Shown: positions 48,001-54,000 of the stretch, piece after piece | Layout of the letters: every line of letters begins with the position of its first letter | Numbering within the stretch: position 1 is the stretch's first letter | Origin: Haematobia irritans | Lineage: Eukaryota; Arthropoda; Insecta; Diptera; Muscidae | Length of the DNA: 64,000 nucleotides | Assembly (NCBI RefSeq): GCF_050003625.1 | Contig: NC_134400.1 | Location: 188,757,726 to 188,821,725 of the forward strand | Direction: 5' to 3' | Position numbers and translations under genes: made by a program | The notes under the pieces: generated by a model | Seen by the model: only the letters and a program-made list of their open reading frames with translations | The model's database searches: none | Told to the model about the DNA's origin: nothing

Positions 48001-50666
48001 GAGTATTTGACCAGACTTTTCAATTTATCCGTGGAATCACTAATAATACCCGATGTCTGGAAAATGAGTGGGGGTTTTCCTCTACTGAAACCAGGGAAAG
48101 ACTCGAGCAAGGGTGAATCGTACAGACCGAGCTCCCTCCTCTCGGCAAGAATTTCTAGCTACCAACCAACAACATGGATTCCGTAACGTTCATAATTCCA
48201 TAAAATTCATACAGCTTTGCATGTCATCACAGCATACTTAAAAAAAGAACTCAACTAGCCCAAGCCGTGTCACAGGAGACGGTCCTTGCCCACGACAGAC
48301 TGTTGGAGAACATCGAAAACACGTTCCTACCGGCTGGAACTTAGAACTGCGGCAGCAGTACTCCCCTGAACTTTTATATGGAGTTCAAGAGCCTCCCCTT
48401 GTGTAGGCATAATTTCCTGCTCTTAAAGCAGTATCTGCTGGGTTATTGTCGCAGTAACACAGGTTTAATCTTCACCTTTTACAGCGTTAGATCCATCGTT
48501 GCAAAACAGAGCTTCTAGATCAGGCAGTATCAGGTATGAGCAGGATTCATGAGGATACTGTAGATGATATGGTTGATCTCCTGCACGGAGTTCGACCACC
48601 GGCCAAAGAGATCACCCAAGCCAGATCAGGATAGCATTGGCTCAACTAATTGGTACAAGTACAAACTCCTTAATTGGGGGCGCCACAGATGGGACACTTG
48701 AAAGCCGGAGTGCAGAGCTACGCAGGTGTTTAGGTTTGGTTGTAGAGGATGGTATAAATTTTTGTCTTGAATTGATATCTACTTAGACCCCTGTAGGTCC
48801 ATTGTGATTCCTCGATGTAATCTCTCCAGCTTCTTCCTCCCGATGTTAAAGTAACATAGTCTCAGAACTTCCACTTGTTCTTCTTCTATAAAAGTAATTT
48901 TAGAACAACTAACCAGAGGTCCTAATGAAGGCAAGTATGTTGTTTAAGCTGCACTCTCGCAGATCAGTGAGAGCTTGAAAGAAAAAGGAGCCCAGCATCT
49001 TGTTTCTTCTAAAGAATAATGCTGGACACTGACATAGGAAGCGGTGCGAGTCTTTCGTATTTTCCGTACATTCGCTGTACATCTCATGGAGTAAACTCTG
49101 CTCGTGATTGGTTGCAAACAGATTGAACACACGTACTTCACTGATCCTGGATTGCTTTCAATGTCGCCGGCACAAAGGAAGAGGATTCTGAACAGGCTGA
49201 TCTGCAGACTCTGCCCAGGAGGGAAAAAAGAGATGGGTTGGAAAGGGGATTGGAAATTGTGGTAGGGAGTGGGCTTGGATAGTCATACATACTTGAATTC
49301 CCCTAGCGTGGTTGTAGTCCATGGGCAAGGAGGAGTTCCTTATATCGTGTAGTAGAACCGACTGCAAAAATTGTCGTCTACTTGTCATTTATTAATAGCA
49401 GTGATCGATATCTGTAATCAAGGGCAACATGGCACGAGTCGCCTTTTGGCTTGCCCAGCCAATCACTCTTGACGCATCCAACTTCAGTTGCCGAGTTTCT
49501 CAATCTGGATACAAATTGATGTACTATCCGGAACTGGTTCAACAATATTGGGTGTAAGATGCTGCGGCGGATAATATTGTTGAGCGGGAGATGTCGGGGG
49601 GTCGCATAGTCTGATGACTCACTGCTCCTGACGTTGGCTCAGCATCCTGCCACGTAGTCAGTATGACATACACCTGCAGCGGTGTTAGGCCAGAGCAGTT
49701 ACGGAAGTGCACCCATTCCAAGCACCGGGTATCCCTCACCGAAACCGAACGGTGGTGGATCAGGTTTCGGCAGACCAAACTGTACCGTGGTCCGCGGTTT
49801 TCCTCTATCCCGGCTCGGACCAACAGCAAACGGAGTAGGTTCCCTGGCATACATCTTCTCCAAGACAAAAATACGGACGAAACTCGTATACTGCTGTGGC
49901 AACCGATGGATAGGACCCCTCGGGTCAATCCGATACAAGGAACCCGCCACCGTGGGATTGGTCCGAACGGTGTTCCAAATTGCGATGAAACCACTTAAAG
50001 AATTGGAAAATATGATTACACTAATTTTGTTTGTTTTTTTATTCAGAAACTTTTCTGAAGCTAACAAAAATAGGTCTAAAATGTTCCTAAAAAATATTGT
50101 TTCATGTCTCTTTTTGCACAGAACGACTACCACCCTCTCCACGGATCATGTCACCCATGGGTTTCGCAGTTAAAAGACAGATTCGCCGACGACCCAGTTA
50201 TGACTATGATGACGATTCAATGTATGGCGATGAAATGAGTGATTATTATGGTGACATACCACCAAAAGATCGACCAGTACCAATATGGTTGTGTGTTTTC
50301 TTGGTGATAAGCTATATCTTGGGAGGAGCTGCATTGTTTGCCTATTGGGAGAAATGGTCATTTTTAGATTCAGCCTATTTTTGTTTCATAACATTAACGA
50401 CAATAGGTGAGTTCCTTCCTCTTTTTATAAAATCTCAAGTAGTCAATTACAATTTTTTGTTTAAAGGTTTCGGAGATTTTGTCCCAGCTAAAGGTGTTAA
50501 AGATGAATCCGAACAATCGATAGCCTATTGTTCGCTATATCTTCTCTTTGGTATAGCCCTATTGGCCATGAGTTTTAATTTAGTACAAGAAGAATTTATA
50601 GCAAATGTCAAAGAGGTAGCCCGACGATTGGGTATTCTGAAAGATGAGGATGATGATGATGACTAG
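11829..50666 (+). CDS. Two-pore-domain potassium (K2P) channel with large cytoplasmic loop, six coding exons
   Basis: Coding exons are 11829-12035, 14537-14783, 46036-46162, 46232-47553, 50122-50406 and 50467-50666. All junctions are GT-AG and phases agree, giving 795 residues. Order: cytoplasmic N-terminus; TM1 (about 34-59); extracellular cap; pore 1 with TTIGYGH (filter Gly152-Tyr-Gly154); TM2 (about 163-185); Arg/His/Ser-rich cytoplasmic loop (about 195-685); TM3 (about 689-709); pore 2 with TTIGFGD (Gly730-Phe-Gly732); TM4 (about 751-773); acidic tail ending in five Asp. Two P loops in one chain define K2P leak channels, which set resting potential as dimers in the plasma membrane. The loop of nearly 490 residues is far longer than in most family members and is rich in basic-directed Ser sites. 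It resembles insect channels annotated as TWiK-type; I do not assign a fly symbol. Confidence 0.92.
12036..12584. other. K2P intron 1, left part
   Basis: AT-rich intron sequence after the donor of exon 1. No gene or recognisable element seen. Confidence 0.5.
12585..13108. repeat. 29-bp satellite array (forward), in K2P intron 1
   Basis: About 18 units. Its left flank at 12528 reads AGGGTTGCCAGGGTTGG, resembling the GGTTGCC flank of other arrays. The right edge abuts a mini-me-like element at 13116. Confidence 0.88.
13116..14265 (+). mobile_element. mini-me/DINE-1-like element (in K2P intron 1)
   Basis: Starts with GTTTGCAACACCCAGAAGG, has a short GTCCGTCTGTCCG core near 13208, then modules of about 160 bp around GGTTCAGATTTAGATATAGC, and ends in GACTTTAGACTTTCC then TTACTTGTTT. 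The terminal hairpin present at 29788 is missing, so the left end is truncated. Confidence 0.65.
14537..14783 (+). CDS. K2P channel, coding exon 2 (cap and pore helix 1)
   Basis: Acceptor TTTTAATTTCAG|GTG, donor ATAG|GTAAGG splitting the first filter glycine codon. Encodes the hydrophilic extracellular cap and the pore helix ([16 protein letters not shown]). Confidence 0.92.
14784..15159. other. Start of the 31-kb K2P intron 2
   Basis: No gene or clear element seen between the donor and the AATTAA-rich element. Confidence 0.5.
15160..15850. repeat. AATTAA-rich dispersed element (MITE-like)
   Basis: Repeated TTTTTAATTGA / TCAATTAATT phrases. It begins ACACACAAAAATTG and ends TTTTTTGTGAT...GTGTAG. 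The same type is at 24535-24790 and, interrupted, at 58940-59520. Family unknown. Confidence 0.5.
15975..18640. repeat. 29-bp satellite array (forward) with two interspersed segments
   Basis: Long tandem array in K2P intron 2, starting just after CACGGTTGCCACAG (15940-15960). It is interrupted at 17010-17215 by a segment starting around GGCTTTTACAAAATCGAG. That segment recurs partially at 17856-17905, fully at 18650-18885, and inside the hAT-like element at 425-610. Confidence 0.9.
17824..17878. repeat. Perfect hairpin, 23-bp arms and 9-nt loop
   Basis: 17824-17846 and 17856-17878 are exact reverse complements (contain CTCGATTTTGTAAAAGCC). It is formed by an inverted duplication of the interspersed segment's start. 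Confidence 0.9.
18943..19848 (-). CDS. Secreted Gly/Pro/Tyr-rich protein, nested antisense in K2P intron 2
   Basis: A 301-codon uninterrupted frame. Residues 1-20 are a clear signal peptide (basic-poor start, hydrophobic [15 protein letters not shown], then QDKWVW). The mature part has a charged region (about 21-90, with a TTRRPLPGE stretch) and then a low-complexity region of about 180 residues rich in Gly, Pro, Tyr, Gln and Asn with YPGY, GGYPG and QYP-type repeats. It ends in a basic tail. Such composition is typical of insect cuticle, eggshell or other extracellular matrix proteins, but there is no chitin-binding Rebers-Riddiford motif, so the role is unassigned. G+C content and codon use stand out from the surrounding AT-rich repeats, supporting a real gene. 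Apparently single-exon; a leader exon cannot be excluded. Confidence 0.8.
   Translation of the reverse strand: MSIYRLAILSLTLVVSVIGAQDKWVWTKSKNQKVLGYYPSANKKVYYTEDSYARADKDRDREPTTRRPLPGEVANDEIEDYNDENEQPPTRQNSPYLPGDNFGGAQPAYGAGSGYGGFNQYPQYGGPGGVGVGAPGYPGHSNPGILVGPGGPTGIIGRPPSGYPGQVSYPGYPAYNTQNFLGPTNPNTLYNGGVGQFAGPTYPNTQQQQFGGPQYPIAPSQQYPVPVLPPQFTEGYGLSTYQPGNGYPTNVAPQQNFNGYSGYGGYPGLDEYVPQFREKSASVKNNEKRIDDKVVKNLKNS
20226..20233 (-). promoter_or_regulatory. Candidate TATA box of the secreted-protein gene
   Basis: The - strand reads CTATAAAAGAAA here, about 380 bp upstream of the start codon. This implies a transcription start near 20.20 kb and a leader of about 350 nt, possibly with an intron. Positional inference only. 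Confidence 0.35.
20385..23438. repeat. 29-bp satellite array (reverse), about 3 kb
   Basis: The longest near-continuous array in the window, in reverse orientation. Longer sub-blocks repeat inside it: the phrase AAAATTGTAACATATTTC recurs near 21055, 21310, 21405, 21900 and 23060, and ATTTGGTCACACTTTTATT near 21545 and 22130, so it grew partly by duplication of multi-unit blocks. Confidence 0.93.
23452..23798 (-). mobile_element. tRNA-derived SINE
   Basis: On the - strand it starts GGAGCCACCGTGGTGCAATG (A box) followed by a B box around GGTTCGATTCC, and ends in CTAACCTAACCT. A 13-bp target duplication TATTTCTATAGAA flanks it (23439-23451 and 23799-23811), cut out of the satellite unit. It is the same family as 25698-26050. 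Confidence 0.88.
23812..24142. repeat. 29-bp satellite array (reverse), continuation after the SINE
   Basis: Continues the array interrupted by the SINE and decays towards 24140. Confidence 0.85.
24143..24534. other. Intronic sequence, no gene seen
   Basis: AT-rich K2P intron 2 sequence without recognisable coding or repeat structure. A CAGTGAAACCTCTC phrase at about 24512 could be a DNA transposon end. Confidence 0.4.
24535..24790. repeat. AATTAA-rich dispersed element (MITE-like)
   Basis: Starts CACAAAAAAATTATT and ends AATAATTTTTGTG, giving approximate inverted ends. The interior repeats TTTTTAATTGA phrases as at 15160 and 58940. Confidence 0.55.
24791..25684. other. Intronic sequence, no gene seen
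   Basis: Short frames of 60-80 codons exist on both strands but show no domain, signal peptide or splice context. Confidence 0.5.
25698..26050 (+). mobile_element. tRNA-derived SINE
   Basis: Starts GGAGCCACCGTGGTGCAATG with a B-box-like GTGTTCGATTCCTGC, then a body containing GAGGTCCCTTGTCATTGAGC, and ends in CTAACCTAACCTAACC. The perfect 13-bp target duplication TATTATTTGATAG lies at 25685-25697 and 26051-26063. Pol III-type internal promoter inferred from the boxes. Confidence 0.9.
26135..26600. repeat. 29-bp satellite array (forward)
   Basis: About 16 units. The left flank 26063-26130 matches the left flank of the array at 6488 (phrases CTTGATGTTTTGGTAGATTT and CAAAATATTCC). Confidence 0.88.
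26601..28271 (-). mobile_element. mini-me/DINE-1-like element, reverse orientation, with internal satellite insertion
   Basis: The + strand starts AACAAGTATATACGG and GTAAGTTCGGCCAGGCCG, and ends CATTCCG-type sequence read as complement, then ATGGTGGAGGGTATAAAA. Four to five modules of about 160 bp contain ATGGACCGATATGGACCA. A short satellite array (26848-27030) followed by GGTAGATTATTTTGGCAACC interrupts it, so a satellite-bearing element inserted here. The 200-codon frame at 27068-27670 is made by the module repeat. Confidence 0.62.
28272..28740. repeat. 29-bp satellite array (forward)
   Basis: About 16 units directly abutting the mini-me-like element's right end. Confidence 0.88.
28741..29100. 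repeat. Dispersed segment also found at 35525-36050 and 36905-37000
   Basis: Contains CAGCTTAAAACCATGCATTG, GGATGGACGCACGTTTCGG and CCTTCCGAAAAAAGTTTTAC. The same sequence occurs twice, in opposite orientations, near 35.5-36.0 kb. Always next to satellite arrays. Nature unknown. Confidence 0.7.
29153..29400. mobile_element. Hairpin MITE with arms of about 75 bp
   Basis: The left arm (from 29157, GAGAAGGAATATGATCACC) is the imperfect reverse complement of the right arm ending at 29396. No coding capacity. It interrupts a transposon-like end: ATTTTTGGCTCGAGT on its left and TGGCAACCGTGG on its right rejoin into a terminus seen elsewhere. Confidence 0.65.
29788..31605 (+). mobile_element. mini-me/DINE-1-like element, most complete copy
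   Basis: Begins with the hairpin TATACCCTGCTCCACACTGT then GGAACAGGGTATTATAAG. It has GTCCGTCTGTCCGTCTGTCC at about 29925, at least five modules of about 160 bp around GGTTCAGATTTAGATATAGC, and the right end GACTTTATACTTTCC then TTACTTGTTT. No protein is encoded. Confidence 0.68.
31606..32770. other. K2P intron 2, no gene seen
   Basis: AT-rich sequence. At 32400-32560 a weak TIR-like pair (CACCCAAAGAAAAAAT / TTCTTTCGGTA) resembles the element at 5290. At 32688 CACGGTTGCCACTCGAGCC marks the left end of the following satellite-bearing block. Confidence 0.45.
32775..33258. repeat. 29-bp satellite array (reverse)
   Basis: About 16 units, many with TTTATATAGAAAATGTTG variants. Interrupted by the mini-me-like element at 33261. 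Confidence 0.88.
33261..34477 (+). mobile_element. mini-me/DINE-1-like element inserted in the satellite
   Basis: Starts TTATACCCTTCACCACTACT and GTGGTACAGGGTATAATAAG. The GTCY core is at about 33400-33440; the right end is GACTTTAGACTTTCC then TTACTTGTTT. Satellite with the same variant (TATAGACGATTTTTTC) lies on both sides, so it is a clean insertion without an obvious target duplication, as expected for rolling-circle elements. Confidence 0.68.
34478..35515. repeat. 29-bp satellite array (reverse), continuation
   Basis: Continues the array. A variant block with TATAGACGATTTTTTC recurs about every 180-370 bp, indicating multi-unit amplification. Confidence 0.88.
35525..36050. repeat. Inverted pair of the dispersed segment seen at 28741
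   Basis: 35540-35690 is in the same orientation as 28750-28890. 35750-36048 is its reverse complement, ending in ATTGACTAAACTACAAGTG-type sequence read backwards. The two face each other inside the satellite. Confidence 0.75.
36051..37262. repeat. 29-bp satellite array (mostly reverse, with local inversions)
   Basis: Degenerate units. Between 36530 and 36720 forward and reverse units alternate. 36905-37000 is a further fragment of the dispersed segment. Confidence 0.82.
37263..38730. repeat. Degenerate long-period repeat in K2P intron 2
   Basis: The phrase GTAGTAGATAGGAACAGTAG and the phrase CTTATCCCGGGGTCATC plus ATCAATTTTTTCCAC recur several times from 37.85 kb onward, continuing to 40.28 kb. 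No gene seen. Confidence 0.5.
38735..39060. repeat. GCC-rich dispersed element, copy 1
   Basis: Contains GACGCCGCCGCCGAATATG, ATTTAGCCGCCAATTA and GGTTATACAACTAATCTC. It aligns by eye with 58990-59290 in the kinesin intron. Unclassified short element. Confidence 0.65.
39061..40640. other. K2P intron 2 sequence with a local duplication
   Basis: At 40366 and 40517 GGTTTATAGCAAAGAAAAT followed by AAGAAAAGTTTCAACGGAA repeats 151 bp apart. Scattered GTAGATAGGAACAGTAGG phrases. No gene seen. Confidence 0.5.
40641..41043. repeat. Inverted repeat with arms of about 200 bp
   Basis: 40641-40842 is almost exactly the reverse complement of 40843-41043, with the axis at the CTTCCGAATATCACAAAATC / GATTTTGTGATATTCGGAAG pair near 40.84 kb and almost no spacer. 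No terminal duplication or coding capacity seen. Confidence 0.9.
41044..41588. other. Intronic sequence, no gene seen
   Basis: Contains diverged relatives of the adjoining inverted repeat (GGTTGGGGAAGGGG, TTACTTGAAATTGGAAGA). No gene. Confidence 0.5.
41591..42847 (-). mobile_element. Tc1/mariner-superfamily element, DD37E type, copy 1
   Basis: The terminal inverted repeats AAGGGTGATACGGTCAAAA lie at both ends, and the TA target duplication at 41589-41590 and 42848-42849. It carries a broken transposase (41718-42736). 1,257 bp is a full length for the superfamily. Confidence 0.9.
41718..42736 (-). pseudogene. Transposase pseudogene, DD37E mariner-like, copy 1
   Basis: Read on the - strand: an N-terminal helix-turn-helix ([18 protein letters not shown]), then a frameshift near 42.49 kb before the second HTH. 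The catalytic domain follows with VVMDDETY (first Asp), an in-frame TGA where copy 2 has Trp just before the PDLASCH motif (second Asp), and ELRPIEKYW (Glu, 37 residues later). The C-terminal end through GFGKAKA is intact. Cut-and-paste transposition is the family's activity; this copy cannot make the full enzyme. Confidence 0.9.
43626..44914 (+). mobile_element. Tc1/mariner-superfamily element, DD37E type, copy 2
   Basis: Terminal repeats AAGGGTGATCCGGTCAAAA (left) and the complement of AAGGGTGATACGGTCAAAA (right). TA duplication at 43624-43625 and 44915-44916. Opposite strand to copy 1, 777 bp away. The 5' non-coding part has a GTGTGTGTGTGTG stretch not in copy 1. Confidence 0.92.
43781..44787 (+). 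pseudogene. Transposase pseudogene, DD37E mariner-like, copy 2
   Basis: Starts at ATG 43781. Both HTH motifs are readable ([36 protein letters not shown]). Catalytic residues are all present: [16 protein letters not shown] and LRPIEKYW, with 37 residues between the second Asp and the Glu. Compared with copy 1 it lacks 12 bp (four residues, GKKR-type) after TTVHR near 44.08 kb and one A in a run near 44.65 kb. The latter shifts the frame and replaces the last roughly 50 residues. Likely inactive, though the catalytic core is complete. Confidence 0.9.
45391..46035. other. End of K2P intron 2
   Basis: No gene seen. The acceptor TCTCAATATATTGCAG lies at its end. The phrase GGGCCGGCTTACGCTAG near 45.69 kb is unlike its AT-rich surroundings but unassigned. 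Confidence 0.5.
46036..46162 (+). CDS. K2P channel, coding exon 3 (filter 1 and TM2)
   Basis: Acceptor TTGCAG|GT completes the split filter glycine (IG-YGH). Encodes [12 protein letters not shown] and TM2 ([19 protein letters not shown]). Donor TTTCG|GTTAGT. Confidence 0.93.
46232..47553 (+). CDS. K2P channel, coding exon 4 (cytoplasmic loop)
   Basis: Acceptor ATCTCTTTCAG|T, donor ACAAG|GTAGGC. 440 codons of a disordered Arg/His/Ser/Pro/Met-rich loop. Visible basic-directed phosphosite motifs: RGKSMP (419-424), RSQSMP (479-484), RRGSF and RQTSL. No known domain. Codons are continuous with TM2 upstream and with exon 5 by phase. Confidence 0.88.
47640..48460 (+). pseudogene. Non-LTR retrotransposon fragment (Jockey-type reverse transcriptase), decayed
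   Basis: The translated pieces include [37 protein letters not shown]-like and ALDLSKAFDTV-like remnants with frameshifts and stops. This corresponds to the RT palm entry. It lies in K2P intron 4 on the gene's strand. Confidence 0.65.
48909..49994 (-). pseudogene. Non-LTR retrotransposon remnant, opposite orientation, internally deleted
   Basis: On the - strand the start of an ORF carries [14 protein letters not shown] and a cysteine/histidine segment ([10 protein letters not shown]). Near 49.1-48.9 kb a C-terminal zinc-knuckle-like tail ([19 protein letters not shown]) follows. RT and endonuclease core are missing between them. Frames are broken. Confidence 0.5.
50122..50406 (+). CDS. K2P channel, coding exon 5 (TM3 and pore helix 2)
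   Basis: Acceptor CTTTTTGCACAG|AA joins phase 1 of exon 4. Encodes a basic stretch (KRQIRRRP), an acidic/Tyr-rich segment, TM3 ([19 protein letters not shown]) and pore helix LTTIG. Donor AATAG|GTGAGT. Confidence 0.93.
50467..50666 (+). CDS. K2P channel, coding exon 6 (filter 2, TM4, C-terminus)
   Basis: Acceptor TTTAAAG|GT completes the GFGD filter glycine. TM4 ([19 protein letters not shown]) and a short tail [14 protein letters not shown] follow. Stop TAG at 50664. Candidate + strand poly(A) signals are ATTAAA at 50786 and AATAAA at 51016. Confidence 0.93.
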
Positions 50667-51045
50667 CAGCAGTGCTGACATGGAGGTATAAAATAATGCA
50701 TTTTAGTTGTAATGTCTATAAAAAATTTTTATTTATTTAAAGCTATTTATTTACACATAAACAAACGAAATACAATGCAAAACATATTAAATTGAAATCA
50801 AACATAAAATTTGTACATCAATTATTAAAATATTAAGAGAGATAGAGGGATAGCAGGTGAGAGAAAAACCAAAACTAAGGCTTTTAAAATTAAAACTTGT
50901 AGGCTATGTCTTCCATATACAAGCTTCATTACTAGAGGAGGTAAGATTTGTGCTGTGAATATGAATATGGGAATATGTAAACAGAATCCCAAAAAATAAG
51001 AATAATATTAATACTAATAAAAATTGTAGGCATATCCGAAGTTTT

Positions 51046-51069
51046 TTATTCTATATTTTCCTTATTTTC
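51046..51069 (-). CDS. Klp61F: Kinesin-5, coding exon 8 (last seven codons)
   Basis: After a pyrimidine-rich acceptor (T-run then AG) the frame reads ENKENIE and stops. The stop overlaps an AATAAA (complement at 51045-51050). Further - strand AATAAA signals lie at 50728-50751. The intron before it is 77 bp. Confidence 0.8.
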   Translation of the reverse strand, partial: ENKENIE

Positions 51070-54000
51070 CTAAAAAAAAAACAAAAATATAATTAAATAT
51101 TAATAAACACATCAACCATAAAAATGTGAATATGCTCAAATCTTACCTTTAGGAAAGCTGGTGAGTTTGTTCGCGAAGCTGGTTTACGTGGTGAAATGCT
51201 GCCAGACAATGATCCTGGTCGGCCATTTTGTTGTGGTACTTTCAATAAATTGGAATTTCTGTCTGATTTTCTTTGAGTTACATAGGAAGTTCGAACAGAT
51301 GGTGTTACTTCAGTTTCTACGGGAGTAGAATTCAATAGTGTCTCCGTATCCGATATGGAGTGCATTGAATTTTCTGGTTCACTTTCCTATAATATATACA
51401 AAAAACGAATTTTTTCATAATTTTTTTTTGAAAAACATTCATAAACATTCATTTTCTTCCAACGGAGATTTCTTTTAAGCAAACCTACACTCAAAAGGAA
51501 ACTTTTGTTTTCTGTAGTTTTTGTCCATTAGAAAAAGAAAAAAGACAAAACGGGAAAGCCGTGTCGATTGGGTTTTGCCACTAGTGTTAAAAATAATCTA
51601 CCAACATTTTAAGAAAATTTTACTTTGGTAAGAGATTTGAGATTTTTGAATTTCAAAAATTTTATTTCTATAGAAAATTTTTTAAAATTTTATTTATACG
51701 GATATTTCGTCAAACTTTTATTTCTATAGAAATTTTTGTCAAACTTTTATTTCCATAGAAAATTTTGTCATAATTTTATTTCTATAGAAAATTTTTATCA
51801 ACATTTTATTTCTAAAGGAAATGTTGTCGAAATTTTATTTCTATAGAAAATTTTTTCAAAATTTTATTTATACAGATATTTTGTCAAACTTTTATTTCTA
51901 TAGAAAATTTTGTCAAACTTTTATTTCTATAGAAATTTTTGTCAAACTTTTATTTCCATAGAAAATTTTGTCAACATTTTATTTCTATAGAAAATTTTGT
52001 CAAAATTGTAACATATTTCTATAAAAAATTATGTCAAAACTTTATTTCTATAGAAAATTTTTACAGTTTACAGTTTTAGAATCTCTCAATGATTGTAATA
52101 AAAACTGTGAAAAAAGATTTTGAAAAACTTTTGCCAAAAAGTTGCTCAACGCGGTTGAAGTCAGGATTTTGGCAATTTTCGAAAATGTTAAAGGCATACG
52201 TACAAACAAAATTTTAAATAATTTATTAGTAAATATAAGAAATATCTAAAAGCGCAATCTTTGAGCTAAATGCTCAAGCAAATAATAAAACATTCAAAAC
52301 GTGAAATTTATTGAGCCGTTTGCTTGCTGTAGCCTCTGGAAATAAAAAAATTCAGAAAATTTCCGCAATTTTTTTTTCAATGCATTATATGTTTTTGAAA
52401 AAAAAAAATTATATGCGTTTGCATATTTTTTATATATTCTTGGAACAATAAGGTATAAAAAACATTTAGATTAAGAATTTTTGGATGTGTCATTAGTCGC
52501 TAAAAAAATAAATTACTTTATGAAAGTCTCACTTAACTCATATGTGTTATTGTGAAATATCAGTCTATGAGCTAAAAGTCAAAGCAATAATAAGATAGAT
52601 TAAGATTTTTAAAGAGTGCCACATATAACTAAAAGTAAAATATTTAAGTGAGACCTTTCATAAAGAAATTAATTTTTTAGCGACTAATGACACATCCAAA
52701 AATGTTTAATCTAAATGTTTTTTATACCTTATTGTTCCAAGAATATATAAAAAATATGCAAACGTATATAATTTTTTTTTTTCGAAAACATATAATGCAT
52801 TGAAAAAAAAAAATTGCGGAAATTTTCTGCATTTTTTATTTCCAGAGGCTACAGCAAGCAAACGGCTCAATAAATTTCACGTTTTGAATTTTTTATTATT
52901 TGCTTGAGCATTTAGTTCAAAGATTGCGCTTTTAGATATTTCTTATATTTATTAATAAATTATTTAAAATTTTGTTTGTACGTATACCTTTAAAATTTTC
53001 GAAAATTGCCAAAATCCTGACTTCAACCGCGTTGAGCAACTTTTTGGCAAAAGTTTTTCAAAATCTTTTTTCATAGCTCTTATTACAATCATTGAGAGAT
53101 TCTAAAACTGTAAGTGCTCATTAAAAAATGTGAACTTTGGAAATCTGGACAGGTCTAATAAACATTCATTTTCTTCCAACGGAGATTTCTTTTAATCAAA
53201 CCTACACTCAAAAGGAAACTTTTGTTTTCTGTAGTTTTTGTCCATTAGAAAAAGAAAAGACAAAACGGGAAAGCCGTGTCGATTGGGTTTTGCCACTAGT
53301 GTCAAAAATAATCTACCAACATTCTAAGAAAATTTTACTTTGGTAAGAGATTTGAGATTTTTGAATTTCAAAAATTTTATATCTATAAAAAACTTTTTTA
53401 AAATTTTATTTATACGGATATTTCGTCAAACTTTTATTTCTATAGAAATTTTTGTCAAACTTTTATTTCCATAGAAAATTTTGTCATAATTTTATTTCTA
53501 TAGAAAATTCTTGTCAACATTTTATTTCTAAAGGAAATGTTATCGAAATTTTATTTCTATAGAAATGTTGCCGAAATTTTATTTCTATAGAAAATTTTGT
53601 CAAAATTTTATTTCTAAAGGAAATGTTGCCGAAATTTTATTTCTATAGAAATTTTTTTTCAAAATTTTATTTATACAGATATTTTGTCAAACTTTTATTT
53701 CTATAGAAAATTTTGTCAAACTTTTATTTCTATAGAAAATTGTATCCAAATTTTATTTCTATAGAAAATTTTGTCAAAATTTCATTTCTAAAGGGAATGT
53801 AGTCGAAATTTTATTTCTATAGAAAATTTTGGCAAAATTTTATTTCTATAGACAATTTGTCAACATTTCGTTTCTTTAGAATATTTTGTCACAATTTTAT
53901 TTCTATAGAAAATTTTGTCAAAATTTTATTTCTAAAGGAAATGTTGTCGAAATTTTATTTCTATAGAAAATTTTGCAAATTTTTATTTCTATAGAAAATT

